The notes: generated by a model not told the origin, from the sequence alone. A stretch of DNA of 9,169 bases from an uncultured Methylococcaceae bacterium (GCA_903903365.1 CAIUYS010000333.1:1-9169), one strand, 5' to 3'; shown: positions 1-7,027, counted from the stretch's first letter. Numbers and translations: made by a program.

Positions 1-375
1 GGCATTGGCAGTAGTAACATCAGCATAGTAAGCATAATCTTTAATATCAACGATATTAAGATTAAAACCGTTACTACCCGTACCGATCTTGTAATAAAAG
101 GCAGGTATCCAGCACATAACCGAGCCATCCGTGTACTGATAATTGCCGTAGTTTGCGGACGCAGTATCATCTGTTCCAGTCATTTTGGCAAAACCGGACG
201 GCAGGTTTTTACAAAGCCCTACGCCAAAGCCTTGAGCGCCTGGGGCGCCTATTGTGCTACTCACAAAATAAGCACTCTTATCCAACTTGTCATTATTCAA
301 GTTGGTAAAGTTGGCATCAATTTCGGCAGCGGTAAGCTCAGAATTTTTAACTGATCGCAGTGTTAAGACTGACAT
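1..375 (-). CDS. Tail fibre / C-type-lectin-like phage protein, N-terminal 125 codons (partial)
   Basis: An open frame from an ATG at 375-373 continues without a stop to base 1, so the C-terminus lies outside the window. Residues 1-32 carry a motif common at the start of phage tail-fibre proteins (ELTAAEIDANFTNLNND). From about residue 48 comes a glycine- and aromatic-rich segment (GFGVGLC, NYGNYQYTDGSVMCWIPAF, ending FYYKIG). From memory this resembles environmental phage proteins with a formylglycine-generating-enzyme-like C-type lectin fold, some of which are targets of diversity-generating retroelements. The variable part of such proteins would be at the missing C-terminus, so this cannot be tested here. 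The start overlaps the upstream stop by one base (TAATG), with no strong ribosome site, which points to translational coupling. The likely role is receptor binding or a virion-surface adhesin. Phage structural protein is fairly sure; the lectin fold is a hypothesis. Confidence 0.6.
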   Translation of the reverse strand, partial: MSVLTLRSVKNSELTAAEIDANFTNLNNDKLDKSAYFVSSTIGAPGAQGFGVGLCKNLPSGFAKMTGTDDTASANYGNYQYTDGSVMCWIPAFYYKIGTGSNGFNLNIVDIKDYAYYADVTTANA

Positions 376-785
376 TAGTTATCAACCTGAAAGGTCAAAG
401 CATTTGCGGCAAAGCTTGGAGTCGTACCGTTGGTAATTGTTCTGTCATTGGTTAATCGCGCATAAATCAGTAAGTTACCGCCCGTTACTGCATCCCATAT
501 ACCAAAGTGCGTGACTGTTCCCCAGTCGGCTGTCGCCGCTGGAAACTGTAGGCTTGCTGTATTGGCTGTTATGCCGTTGGTGGTGGTTGCATTCCAGTTA
601 GCATCCAATGGCGCTCTGGCAATACGGGCATAGCCTGCGCCTGTAACTTCGGTTACAGATCCAGCTTCAAGATCAGTAGCGGCAATGATTAGTCCGATAT
701 ATAAGCCGGCTGGCTTGACAAAGGAGGCGGTTCTGAAAATGTGGTCAATCAGTTTGTTTTCGGTGTAATTGGTTAATGCGGTCAT
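375..785 (-). CDS. Small phage tail-associated structural protein
   Basis: This encodes 136 residues with no signal peptide or membrane segment. The N-terminus (NYTENKLIDHIFR) followed by a beta-rich body with the signatures GLYIGLI, EVTGAGYARIAR, WGTVTHFGIWD and GGNLLIYARL resembles a common family of small proteins annotated as phage tail or tail-fibre proteins, usually found just before receptor-binding genes. Its exact role is not established. The start is supported by AGGA at 795-792, six bases before the ATG. The stop shares one base with the next gene's ATG (TAATG), so the two are probably made together. It follows the major capsid gene after only 42 bases containing a hairpin, which is an unusual place for a tail-end protein. 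Family resemblance is from memory of conserved motifs. Confidence 0.65.
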   Translation of the reverse strand: MTALTNYTENKLIDHIFRTASFVKPAGLYIGLIIAATDLEAGSVTEVTGAGYARIARAPLDANWNATTTNGITANTASLQFPAATADWGTVTHFGIWDAVTGGNLLIYARLTNDRTITNGTTPSFAANALTFQVDN

Positions 786-801
786 TATGATTCCTGGTTA
801 C

Positions 802-821
802 GGGGCGCATCGCTGCGCCCC
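802..821 (-). promoter_or_regulatory. Perfect hairpin just after the capsid gene
   Basis: GGGGCGCA (802-809) and TGCGCCCC (814-821) form a perfect 8-bp GC-rich stem with a 4-base loop, six bases beyond the capsid stop codon. No T-run follows on either strand, so it is not a classic intrinsic terminator. It may protect the capsid mRNA 3' end, act as a processing site, or lower downstream expression relative to capsid. The hairpin is seen directly; the role is inferred. Confidence 0.55.
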
Positions 822-827
822 ATATTA

Positions 828-2042
828 TTAAGTTGCAGAATGTTGAAACAACTTTATAGCAGCAGTATCCAGCAAGTTGCCGCCAGTACGTGCCCAGCCC
901 AGGTATCCGACTTGGCCTTTTTTCATATAAGCCGAATCATCAAAACGGAACAACGAAACATCCAGCGCATCACGAATCATATACTTGTCGAATTGACCGA
1001 AAGCCAATGATTTTGCATTGGCGGCAGGCACGGCCATATCGTTGTTTAAGCATACATCGTAGCCCAGTAACTGATCAGCGCTACGACCGGTAATACCCGC
1101 ATCGTAAGACGGCGTCCAGATGGGTCTGCCCGCTGTGTCTTTAAGCTTGCGCAATACTTTGCGGGTAGCTTGGTTAAACATCCAACAAGAACGACTGCCG
1201 TTTTCTTGGTATGCCACATCCAAGCTGTCCAGCATATCGATCAAATCATCATAGACAATGGTTAATGTTTGGCCGGTTGCGCCTGTTTTGGCAACAGAGG
1301 AAACACCGACAAAGCCTTGGGGTTGTCCGGAGCCGGTGCCAACTGTGTATCCGGTGTTGGATACACGACCAATACGTTGGATCATGCGGTTAAATACCAG
1401 TGCTTGAATATCCAGCATGGAATCTTGCAGCAATTCGATTGGAATGGTGACTACTTTTGACGAGGCTTTGAATACGTTCAAGCCTACAGTGCCAAACGAT
1501 ACATCTAAATCGGTGGCGATAACGTTTTGGGCAATCCATTCACCGACTTCAGCGGTACCATCCGTAGTAGGATAAGATAGCGGGTTGCCGCTTGATGTTG
1601 TGATTTGTGAAGCTTCACGACGCATAAAGCCAAACTCTTTAAGCGCATCGATAAAGGTGCTGGCTACTTCTGATTGTACGGTATAACCTCCTTCAGAGTT
1701 AGTTGTGGTGCTCATGGTGTTGCGGATCAAGAGCGCTTCTTCTGCGCTTTGCTCTTTAAAGCTTTTGCGCATAAAGATGTCAACAGCACGGGCAGCATCG
1801 CTGATGCCTGACTTGTCTTTTTTAAATTGATCAAGATCATCAAAGTTTGCTTCTGATGATTCTTCTTGATTGCGTTTGTAAGCGGCAATCTGTGATTTGG
1901 TCAGATCCGCTTCATCCATAAAGCCGTCAAATTTGGTTTGATCGTCTTTAGTCCAAACTTGATCACCCTTTTTAGCCAGTATATCGTTGGCTTGATTAAC
2001 AAAATGGCTGTGTTTTTCTCGCAGTGCTTGTATTGATGGCAT
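828..2042 (-). CDS. Major capsid protein, HK97 fold
   Basis: This encodes 404 residues, near the size of HK97 gp5 (385). Residues 1-105 are charged and predicted helical (LREKHSHFVNQANDILAK and following), like the delta/scaffolding domain removed during maturation. The conserved body starts around NTMSTTTNSEGGYTV (108-122), so cleavage by the upstream protease probably falls near residues 105-115. Family hallmarks follow: GEWIAQN (167-173), a segment with KVVTIPIELLQDS (196-208), and GTGSGQPQGF (235-244) as in HK97-type capsids. The start is supported by AGGA at 2053-2050, seven bases before the ATG. A strong terminator-like hairpin lies 21 bases upstream and another hairpin directly downstream. 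About 415 copies form the shell in HK97-like particles. Normally head-tail connector genes come next; here a tail-type gene does. Confidence 0.93.
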   Translation of the reverse strand: MPSIQALREKHSHFVNQANDILAKKGDQVWTKDDQTKFDGFMDEADLTKSQIAAYKRNQEESSEANFDDLDQFKKDKSGISDAARAVDIFMRKSFKEQSAEEALLIRNTMSTTTNSEGGYTVQSEVASTFIDALKEFGFMRREASQITTSSGNPLSYPTTDGTAEVGEWIAQNVIATDLDVSFGTVGLNVFKASSKVVTIPIELLQDSMLDIQALVFNRMIQRIGRVSNTGYTVGTGSGQPQGFVGVSSVAKTGATGQTLTIVYDDLIDMLDSLDVAYQENGSRSCWMFNQATRKVLRKLKDTAGRPIWTPSYDAGITGRSADQLLGYDVCLNNDMAVPAANAKSLAFGQFDKYMIRDALDVSLFRFDDSAYMKKGQVGYLGWARTGGNLLDTAAIKLFQHSAT

Positions 2043-2063
2043 GGTATGTCCTAAATTTTTGGT

Positions 2064-2089
2064 AAAAAAAAGGCCGCTTTTAAGCGGCC
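2064..2089 (-). terminator. Intrinsic terminator between protease and capsid genes
   Basis: On the minus strand GGCCGCTT pairs with AAGCGGCC (2089-2072, 8-bp stem, 2-base loop; or 7-bp stem, 4-base loop) and is followed by eight T (2071-2064). This is a textbook rho-independent terminator pointing at the capsid gene, whose ribosome site begins about 11 bases later. There is little room for a separate capsid promoter after it. Transcripts therefore must read through, for example when modified by the Q-like antiterminator, or the stem serves as a processing or stabilising element. Confidence 0.8.
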
Positions 2090-2109
2090 AGTTGGCAAGG
2101 GTAAAACGT

Positions 2110-2826
2110 TCAGGGATTAATAAGTGCCTGCATCATGCGCAAGCGGTTTTGGTTTTCTTGTATCAATGGATCAGGTTCGTTGCTTTCTTTTTGATCAATA
2201 ACCGGGGCGTGGGCATAGGCTGACAAGTCCCAGTCAATGTTGTTTTTGGGTGAAGCAGGTGCCATTGCGGTAACAAAACCGGCATCAACCGCTTCCTGTC
2301 CGTACCAGTACGTTTCTGCTGCCATCCAGTCCTTGATTTGTTGTTCGGTTTGCCCGGTTTTAGCCAGGTAATCATTAACCAAGGTTTGATCGGTACGCGA
2401 TAACAGATCCGCCATGGCGGTAAAATCGGCGGCATTGCCCGCGGCCATTGTCCAAGCGTTGTGGATCATGAACATAGCACCATCAGCAATGTAAGACTGA
2501 TCGGCAGCAATAACTAGAAAGGTTGCGGCGCTGGCTGCGTAGCCGTCTACATAAGCGGTGATTTGGCTGGGATGGTCTTTAATGGCTTGTGCCATGGCGC
2601 GGGCTGCAAAGACATCGCCGCCCGGCGAGTTAATGCGCAGGTTAATGTTGGGTGCGGTGATTGCTGCCAGTTCTTTGGCAAAGTCCAGGGCAGTAATGCC
2701 GCCCCAATAATTATCAGAGGTAATGGCATCATATAAATAGAGTGTGGCGGTATCACCTGCCACTTCATTTTTAAAGTAGCCTTTGCCTTTGTTTTTTGCG
2801 AGCAGTTTAAAGAGTTGCGGGGTCAT
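2110..2826 (-). CDS. Prohead maturation protease, ClpP-like (S14)
   Basis: With the ATG at 2826-2824 the product has 238 residues. It is a ClpP-type serine protease: oxyanion strand NSPGGD (residues 67-72), nucleophile Ser99 in GYAASAA, and His122 in FMIHNAW. The third catalytic residue is not a clear Asp; ETYWYGQEAV near 171-180 occupies that region, as in other phage members. In HK97-type phages this enzyme removes the capsid N-terminal domain inside the prohead. The order portal-protease-capsid is the classic one. I chose the 2826 start because it has AAGG eight bases upstream and overlaps the portal gene by only 20 bases. A longer frame from 2886 would overlap by 80 bases, has no clear ribosome site and adds a non-conserved extension. 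The C-terminus (about 190-238) is polar and likely disordered. A terminator follows. Confidence 0.9.
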   Translation of the reverse strand: MTPQLFKLLAKNKGKGYFKNEVAGDTATLYLYDAITSDNYWGGITALDFAKELAAITAPNINLRINSPGGDVFAARAMAQAIKDHPSQITAYVDGYAASAATFLVIAADQSYIADGAMFMIHNAWTMAAGNAADFTAMADLLSRTDQTLVNDYLAKTGQTEQQIKDWMAAETYWYGQEAVDAGFVTAMAPASPKNNIDWDLSAYAHAPVIDQKESNEPDPLIQENQNRLRMMQALINP

Positions 2827-4084
2827 TGGAAAAGCCTTGTGGTTGGGTTCCTGATTGGATAACACTATCAAAGTCGGCATTGTCATCCGCCGGCATGTTC
2901 TTTATTTTTCTGACTTCGTTAACCGTCATCCAGCCTTGTGAGCCAGGGCCGCCAACTGCCTTGCTAAAATAAGCGGCTTGCGAAGCGCTGTCCCCCTCAA
3001 GAAAAGCATCCAGATTAAACTCGCAAAAATACGGGGTATTTTTAAACAGCTTGCGGTTAATCTCTTGGGTGAAGCGGGCGATATGGCCACGTAACGTGTA
3101 CTTGGTAAAGCCCAGGTTAAGCTGTTCAAGGCTGGATCCTGCCCAGCCGGCGGTAGAATCTTGAGCGCCGATGAGTTGTGGCGGTACGCCAAACGCCATG
3201 CAGACATCGATAACGCTAAACTTGCGGGTTTCCAACAGCTGGGAGTCACCGGGGGTCATGTTAAGCGGCATCACTTTTAAGCCGCCCTGCAAAACTAAGG
3301 GTTTAAAACGGTTGCCAACACCCCGATGCTGGGCGTCAATGGCTTCGCGGGTAGCAATGGTCTGATCTTTGGTCAGCGTGCCGTCAGTAGCCAGCACATA
3401 ATCAGGCCGGGCATTGTTGCCAAAGAACTCGGCGCTGTATTGGCTGGCCGCCAAGGCAATGCCAACGCCGGTACGGGCAGCGTGTTGAATGACGGACATA
3501 CCGTGAAAACCGTTGAAGCTAAAGCCGGGAAAATGCAACACATCACTTTGATCAAGCACGTAGGTTTTACCATTGGTATGGGTTACCCGGTATTTAAGAT
3601 AACTACCCTCTTGATAAATCCAAACCGCCGCCCGATTTAGCGGAACCAGTTTGGCAACACCCGGGTTGGTGTCGCTTTTACTAAAGGGCCGGACAATTTC
3701 TGCCAGACCGTCACCACGCAATAGCATCATGGTGATCATTCGCTCCCAAAAACTGGATGCAGTCCAAGCAGGTGCGGCTTCGGTGTTTAGAAAATCCCAG
3801 TATTGATGGTCAACGCGTTGCCGGCCTTCTGAAGTTTTTTCGTAGATGTGTTTGGGCAGGCTGGCAATGACTGCAATCTTTTCAATGCAGGAATAAACGG
3901 CACTAATCGTCATGGCCGTGTTATCGGTAACCGCTATCCCGGCGGGTGAAGACGGCAAGTTAAAAAAGTCGGTTCCGCTGTCAGCCGTTTGATAAACGGA
4001 TGTTGAATTTTGGATAGCCGGAAGTGCCCAGTCATTCACGGTTAACTCCCGCGTATGAATGCTGTGTCGTTTTAGTCTGCCCAT
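2807..4084 (-). CDS. Phage portal protein, HK97 family
   Basis: This encodes 425 residues, the normal length for HK97-type portals (HK97 gp3, 424). The dodecameric portal forms the DNA entry channel at one capsid vertex and docks the terminase. Family features: an N-terminal segment SAVYSCIEKIAVIASLP with HIYEK (61-83); LLRGDGLAEI (121-130); LHFPGF followed by GMSVIQHAA in the middle; FFGNNARPDYVL; and a C-terminal FGVPPQLIG with SSLEQLNLGFTKYTLRG. The start overlaps the large-terminase stop by 13 bases and has only a weak ribosome site, consistent with coupled translation. The C-terminal tail is short and polar. Nothing is truncated or frameshifted. Confidence 0.93.
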   Translation of the reverse strand: MGRLKRHSIHTRELTVNDWALPAIQNSTSVYQTADSGTDFFNLPSSPAGIAVTDNTAMTISAVYSCIEKIAVIASLPKHIYEKTSEGRQRVDHQYWDFLNTEAAPAWTASSFWERMITMMLLRGDGLAEIVRPFSKSDTNPGVAKLVPLNRAAVWIYQEGSYLKYRVTHTNGKTYVLDQSDVLHFPGFSFNGFHGMSVIQHAARTGVGIALAASQYSAEFFGNNARPDYVLATDGTLTKDQTIATREAIDAQHRGVGNRFKPLVLQGGLKVMPLNMTPGDSQLLETRKFSVIDVCMAFGVPPQLIGAQDSTAGWAGSSLEQLNLGFTKYTLRGHIARFTQEINRKLFKNTPYFCEFNLDAFLEGDSASQAAYFSKAVGGPGSQGWMTVNEVRKIKNMPADDNADFDSVIQSGTQPQGFSNDPATL

Positions 4085-5787
4085 ATATCTACGATGCCTG
4101 CTGTGTGTGTTTCTTCGCCAAGGGAGGCGCGTGCTATTGCCATAATGAGGGCAACTGCCGCGTCAATCTTGCTTATTTTGTTTTCTTTGTCCGGCATTAA
4201 GCCGCCGTTTGAATATTCTTTACCGAGTACGTTGGCGATACACCAGTTGGTAACCAGGTTACCGTCATGATGTATGCGTCCGGCAGCCAAGGCGGCTTCT
4301 ATTTCCCGCATACCGGGGCCCAAGTTACTGCCATGCTGTTTGATTTCAACGGGAATCAGGCCTGCTTCAGCCAGGTCGCGGGCGATTAAAAAGGCATAAT
4401 GCGGATCATGCGGCACTTCGGCAATTTCAAAACCGGCCTCTTTCATACCGATAATTTCATCGGAGATAATCCTGAAATCCATCTCAGCGTCACCGCCAAT
4501 ACACAGGTCTTCAGAATTTACCCACTTGCTATACAACTCTTGCAATTGGGGCGCCTCATCATTGATGATCGTCTCTTCCGGTAGATAGTTTTTGGTAAAG
4601 ATGTAGTAGTGTTTAAGGCCGTCAATGTCCCGTCTGAACACTTTGGCAATGCTGGATATATCCCATATTTTGGCAAGATCGACGCCGACAAAACAGGCAT
4701 CCTCTTTAAAATCATTAATATTTAACGATGGGTCGCCGCACTCTATCCAGCGTTGGGCGTTAAAGTAGGCTGACTTTGCCCAGCACCACACGTTTAAATG
4801 TTTTGTTTTGAAAGCATTCTGCTTGCTGCTGTTCTGAGTTGCGTATTTTTGCGCTGCTTTTAAGAACTCAGAGCCAACCGACACGCCCCAGTTAGGATTA
4901 GCCTTGATTAAGCTGCTCTCGTCAGTCCAGGAATCGTCTTTATCAATACCGTAAATGATGCCGAACACTTCATCATTATCAACCGAGTTGTTTAATACCC
5001 GCTCGACATCTTTCTCCAGCTGGTAACAAGGGCCGGCTATGTTGGAACCGGCGGTAGTAATAACCAGGATTAATCCTTGCTCCCGTGAACCCATACCGGT
5101 GTCCATGGTGTCGTAGAGATCCGAGGTCGGGTGCTCATGGTATTCATCCACGATGGCACAAGAAGGGCTTGAGCCGTCACCCGGTTTGCCGATGACCGGC
5201 TCAAAGCGTGAGTTGTTGCGGGCTTCAATGCTTTTTGCATTAATGCGGATACCAAAGTTAAGTCTGAGGCTTGGTGATTTTTCAATCATCAATTTGGCAG
5301 GCCGGAATACTTCCCAAGCCTGCTTCTCGCAAGTCGCCCCGCAATAGACTTCAGCGCCGTGTTCGTTATCGGCAGTCAGCATGTAGTTGGCTATCGCAGC
5401 TGCCAAGATACTCTTGCCGTTTTTTCGCGGTACCTTAATGTAAACTTTTCGAAAGCGTCGCAGACCGGTTTCTTTGTCAATCCAACCAAAGATATTGGCT
5501 ATGATAAATTTCTGCCAAGACTCAAGATTTATTTTTTGTTTCTTGGCAGCCCACTTGCCTTTTACATGCGGCAGTTTCTCAATGAAGGATATAACACGAA
5601 CAGCAAGCGCATGGTTAAATTCAAATTCAAAATCTTCTTTGCGATCAAGGTCGGATATAAATCGCGTACAAGCTTGAATCTCGGTAAGGCACGCAGGCTT
5701 TGCGCCAATGATAACCGCATGGGCATAGCTAAAAACATCATCAATATGCGGATGAAATTCAGCATTAACTAAACTCTGCGAACTCAT
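4072..5787 (-). CDS. terL: Terminase large subunit (Terminase_1 family)
   Basis: This encodes 571 residues, full length for the HK97/P27-type TerL. It is the packaging motor: an N-terminal ATPase and a C-terminal RNase-H-fold nuclease that cuts the concatemer. Walker A is VPRKNGKS (119-126), Walker B AIVDEYHEH (211-219; Asp214, catalytic Glu215), and the coupling motif is TTAG (244-247). Likely metal-binding acidic residues of the nuclease are Asp370 in GVDLAKIWD (with Asp376 nearby) and Asp542 in KIDAAVALIMA near the C-terminus. All key residues appear present, so the enzyme should be active. The ATG at 5787 overlaps the terS 3' end by 23 bases without a good ribosome site, suggesting coupling. 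Neighbours HNH, TerS and portal complete a packaging module. Confidence 0.95.
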   Translation of the reverse strand: MSSQSLVNAEFHPHIDDVFSYAHAVIIGAKPACLTEIQACTRFISDLDRKEDFEFEFNHALAVRVISFIEKLPHVKGKWAAKKQKINLESWQKFIIANIFGWIDKETGLRRFRKVYIKVPRKNGKSILAAAIANYMLTADNEHGAEVYCGATCEKQAWEVFRPAKLMIEKSPSLRLNFGIRINAKSIEARNNSRFEPVIGKPGDGSSPSCAIVDEYHEHPTSDLYDTMDTGMGSREQGLILVITTAGSNIAGPCYQLEKDVERVLNNSVDNDEVFGIIYGIDKDDSWTDESSLIKANPNWGVSVGSEFLKAAQKYATQNSSKQNAFKTKHLNVWCWAKSAYFNAQRWIECGDPSLNINDFKEDACFVGVDLAKIWDISSIAKVFRRDIDGLKHYYIFTKNYLPEETIINDEAPQLQELYSKWVNSEDLCIGGDAEMDFRIISDEIIGMKEAGFEIAEVPHDPHYAFLIARDLAEAGLIPVEIKQHGSNLGPGMREIEAALAAGRIHHDGNLVTNWCIANVLGKEYSNGGLMPDKENKISKIDAAVALIMAIARASLGEETHTAGIVDIWAD

Positions 5788-6208
5788 CGATCAGGTTGTT
5801 TTGTATGGAGCTTATCAAAGATTTTTCATCGGAGGGCGTAAGACCAAAGCAGCTGGTTAGTCTGGACAGTTTCCGCCAATCATCATTTAGCTGTGCAACC
5901 TCCGGGCGGCTTTTAATTTGCGCCCCGTTACGCCCGATGATCTTATAAGTCTCACCTTCTTCTGCCAGGGTTTTGCGCGTCTCTGCAATTCTGGCCAGCA
6001 GGTAGCAATACTCACCAAAGGCGTCAATGTAATGCAGCTTTAATCGGTTTAGCGCCATCATTTCAGGTGCCAACCTATCCCAAACTACACCGGCAGCTGG
6101 CGGTAATTCCGGTTTGTATTCATGCGCTTTTGCAATTTGTTCAGACGTAGCTTGAGTGCTCCCCGGCAAATAATGCACATTGGAGAGTTCTGGTTTACGT
6201 CCGGCCAT
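5765..6208 (-). CDS. terS: Terminase small subunit, P27 family
   Basis: This encodes 147 residues. The N-terminal part (GRKPELSNVHYLPG) and the central helices around WDRLAPEMMALNRLKLHYID, followed by NGAQIKSRPEVAQLND (94-109) and a C-terminal FGLTPSDEKSL (121-131), match the P27-type small terminase (Terminase_4). Proteins of this family recognise the packaging site and stimulate TerL; with an HNH partner they act in cos packaging. The ATG at 6208 has no recognisable Shine-Dalgarno. Together with a possible promoter only about 16 bases upstream, this allows a very short or leaderless mRNA, though initiation by other means is possible. Its 3' end overlaps terL by 23 bases. Confidence 0.88.
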   Translation of the reverse strand: MAGRKPELSNVHYLPGSTQATSEQIAKAHEYKPELPPAAGVVWDRLAPEMMALNRLKLHYIDAFGEYCYLLARIAETRKTLAEEGETYKIIGRNGAQIKSRPEVAQLNDDWRKLSRLTSCFGLTPSDEKSLISSIQNNLIDEFAEFS

Positions 6209-6315
6209 AAATTACTGTTTATTGATTAAAACCCTATGGGCTTTCTCTATTCAAAACCCCTCGCGTAAGAATAAGACTGGGGGCGGGCAAAGGAGGCGGT
6301 ATCTTTTTAGAGATT
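6209..6315 (-). other. Intergenic gap between HNH and terS; candidate cos region
   Basis: This 107-bp gap is the largest within the packaging module, where adjacent genes otherwise overlap. It holds a G/C-rich patch (GGGGGCGGGCAAAGGAGGCG at 6280-6299) and an AT-rich side next to terS. In HK97-like phages with HNH plus P27-type terminase the cohesive-end site commonly lies next to these genes. The cut position cannot be read from sequence alone, so this is a positional inference. Confidence 0.3.
6225..6254 (-). promoter_or_regulatory. Possible sigma70 promoter upstream of terS
   Basis: On the minus strand TTGAAT (6254-6249; 4 of 6 consensus) and TTTAAT (6230-6225; 5 of 6) are separated by 18 bp. 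The predicted start would fall only about 9 bases before the terS ATG. Such matches occur by chance in AT-rich gaps, so support is weak. Confidence 0.25.
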
Positions 6316-6711
6316 TTAGTACCCCCGGTGGGCTTGCTTGCGTTCTTGATTGGTCTTGGCATTGTGGCAAGGCGTACACAATGATTGTACATTGGTTATG
6401 TCAAGCGCCGCACCACCCGTGCTGATTGGCATGATGTGATCAACTACCGACGCGGCTACCAGCTTGCCAAGCTGTCTGCATTTACAGCATAGCGGGTAGC
6501 TATCCAGTTGTGCTTTGCGCAGTTGCTTCCAAGCGGCGCGTTGATAGAATCGGTTACGCTCTTTGTAGGCTTCTGTTACTTGCGCCTTACTGACCTTGTG
6601 CCGTGCCGAGTCAGTGACAGCATCGAGCTTATGGCTATCGCAATAGCCTGGCTTATCCAGCAACACACTGCAATTAAATATACGACAGGGATACTTGCTT
6701 GATCGAGCCAT
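6316..6711 (-). CDS. HNH endonuclease, packaging-associated
   Basis: This encodes 131 residues. The C-terminal half is a zinc-stabilised HNH nuclease: CxxC at Cys75/Cys78, the DHIMPI strand with catalytic His92 (preceded by Asp91), STGG, Asn107 in NVQSLC, CxxC at Cys112/Cys115, and His116 in CHNAKT. The N-terminus adds a second potential zinc knuckle (Cys9, Cys14, Cys24, His27). In HK97 (gp74) and related phages a small HNH protein beside the terminase genes is needed for specific cos cleavage, and this gene has that position. Its ATG shares one base with the upstream stop (TAATG) and lacks its own ribosome site, so translation is probably coupled to the membrane-protein gene. A homing endonuclease is less likely given the conserved position. 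Confidence 0.9.
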   Translation of the reverse strand: MARSSKYPCRIFNCSVLLDKPGYCDSHKLDAVTDSARHKVSKAQVTEAYKERNRFYQRAAWKQLRKAQLDSYPLCCKCRQLGKLVAASVVDHIMPISTGGAALDITNVQSLCTPCHNAKTNQERKQAHRGY

Positions 6712-6938
6712 TAACGCTTATTCGCTTCACGCACTACAGCTACCAGCTCCCTGATAACGCCATTGGTTTCACTCTGGCGCTCATCCATCAGACTGGACTG
6801 CTCACGATAAGCAGTAATCCACTCTTGGCGTTCAGCCTTATGCTCCTTAACGAGAAACCAGCAGAACGCAAACAGCGCGGCAATTACCAACCCGGACAAA
6901 CCGAACTGACTCCATGAATCTATGTGATCAATCGGCAT
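6711..6938 (-). CDS. Small single-pass membrane protein; candidate holin
   Basis: From the ATG at 6938 the product has 75 residues (76 from a TTG at 6941). A short polar N-terminus is followed by one hydrophobic segment (about residues 12-30, FGLSGLVIAALF with AFCWFLV) and then a charged, helical tail (KEHKAERQEW to REANKR) that could form a coiled coil. An AAAGG sequence lies 9 bases before the ATG, or 6 before the TTG, so the start is ambiguous. It is the first gene after the late promoter and terminator, the place the holin holds in lambda, and an endolysin lacking a signal peptide lies nearby, so a holin role is reasonable. A small inner-membrane spanin or other membrane protein are alternatives. 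No sequence motif proves function. Confidence 0.6.
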   Translation of the reverse strand: MPIDHIDSWSQFGLSGLVIAALFAFCWFLVKEHKAERQEWITAYREQSSLMDERQSETNGVIRELVAVVREANKR

Positions 6939-6958
6939 CAAACAAAACCTTTAGGCAT

Positions 6959-6992
6959 AAAAAAACCGCGTCCTAATTGCTTAGTCGCGGTT
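6959..6992 (-). terminator. Intrinsic terminator after the Q-like gene (tR'-like)
   Basis: On the minus strand AACCGCG (6992-6986) pairs with CGCGGTT (6970-6964), enclosing an inner CTAA/TTAG stem capped by a GCAA (GNRA-type) tetraloop, and seven T follow (6965-6959, partly shared with the stem base). It lies about 10-12 bases downstream of the predicted start of the promoter at 7010-7038, so unmodified transcripts would stop at about 45 nt. This is the arrangement expected of a Q-controlled late terminator. Confidence 0.8.
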
Positions 6993-7027
6993 ACTCTGTA
7001 TTGTGGGAAATTATGTACTAACTCTGT
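6991..7027 (-). repeat. Direct repeat ACAGAGTWA around the late promoter; candidate Q-binding sites
   Basis: ACAGAGTTA (7027-7019) lies between the -35 and -10 elements, and ACAGAGTAA (6999-6991) lies in the initially transcribed region 28 bp downstream; 8 of 9 bases match. Lambdoid Q proteins bind DNA elements embedded in their late promoters, in some cases as direct repeats. The repeat is short and could be chance. Confidence 0.3.

Noticed and set aside
2827..2886. Longer N-terminus of the protease, starting at 2886.
   Set aside because: It would overlap the portal gene by 80 bases, lacks a clear ribosome site, and the extension is unlike the family; the 2826 start is better supported.
3326..3640. 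Plus-strand open frame of 104 codons within the portal gene.
   Set aside because: Antisense shadow of the portal coding sequence; no family resemblance and no supporting signals.
5359..5772. Plus-strand open frame of 137 codons opposite the start of terL.
   Set aside because: It lies fully antisense to a well-conserved gene, has no recognisable domain and no ribosome site.
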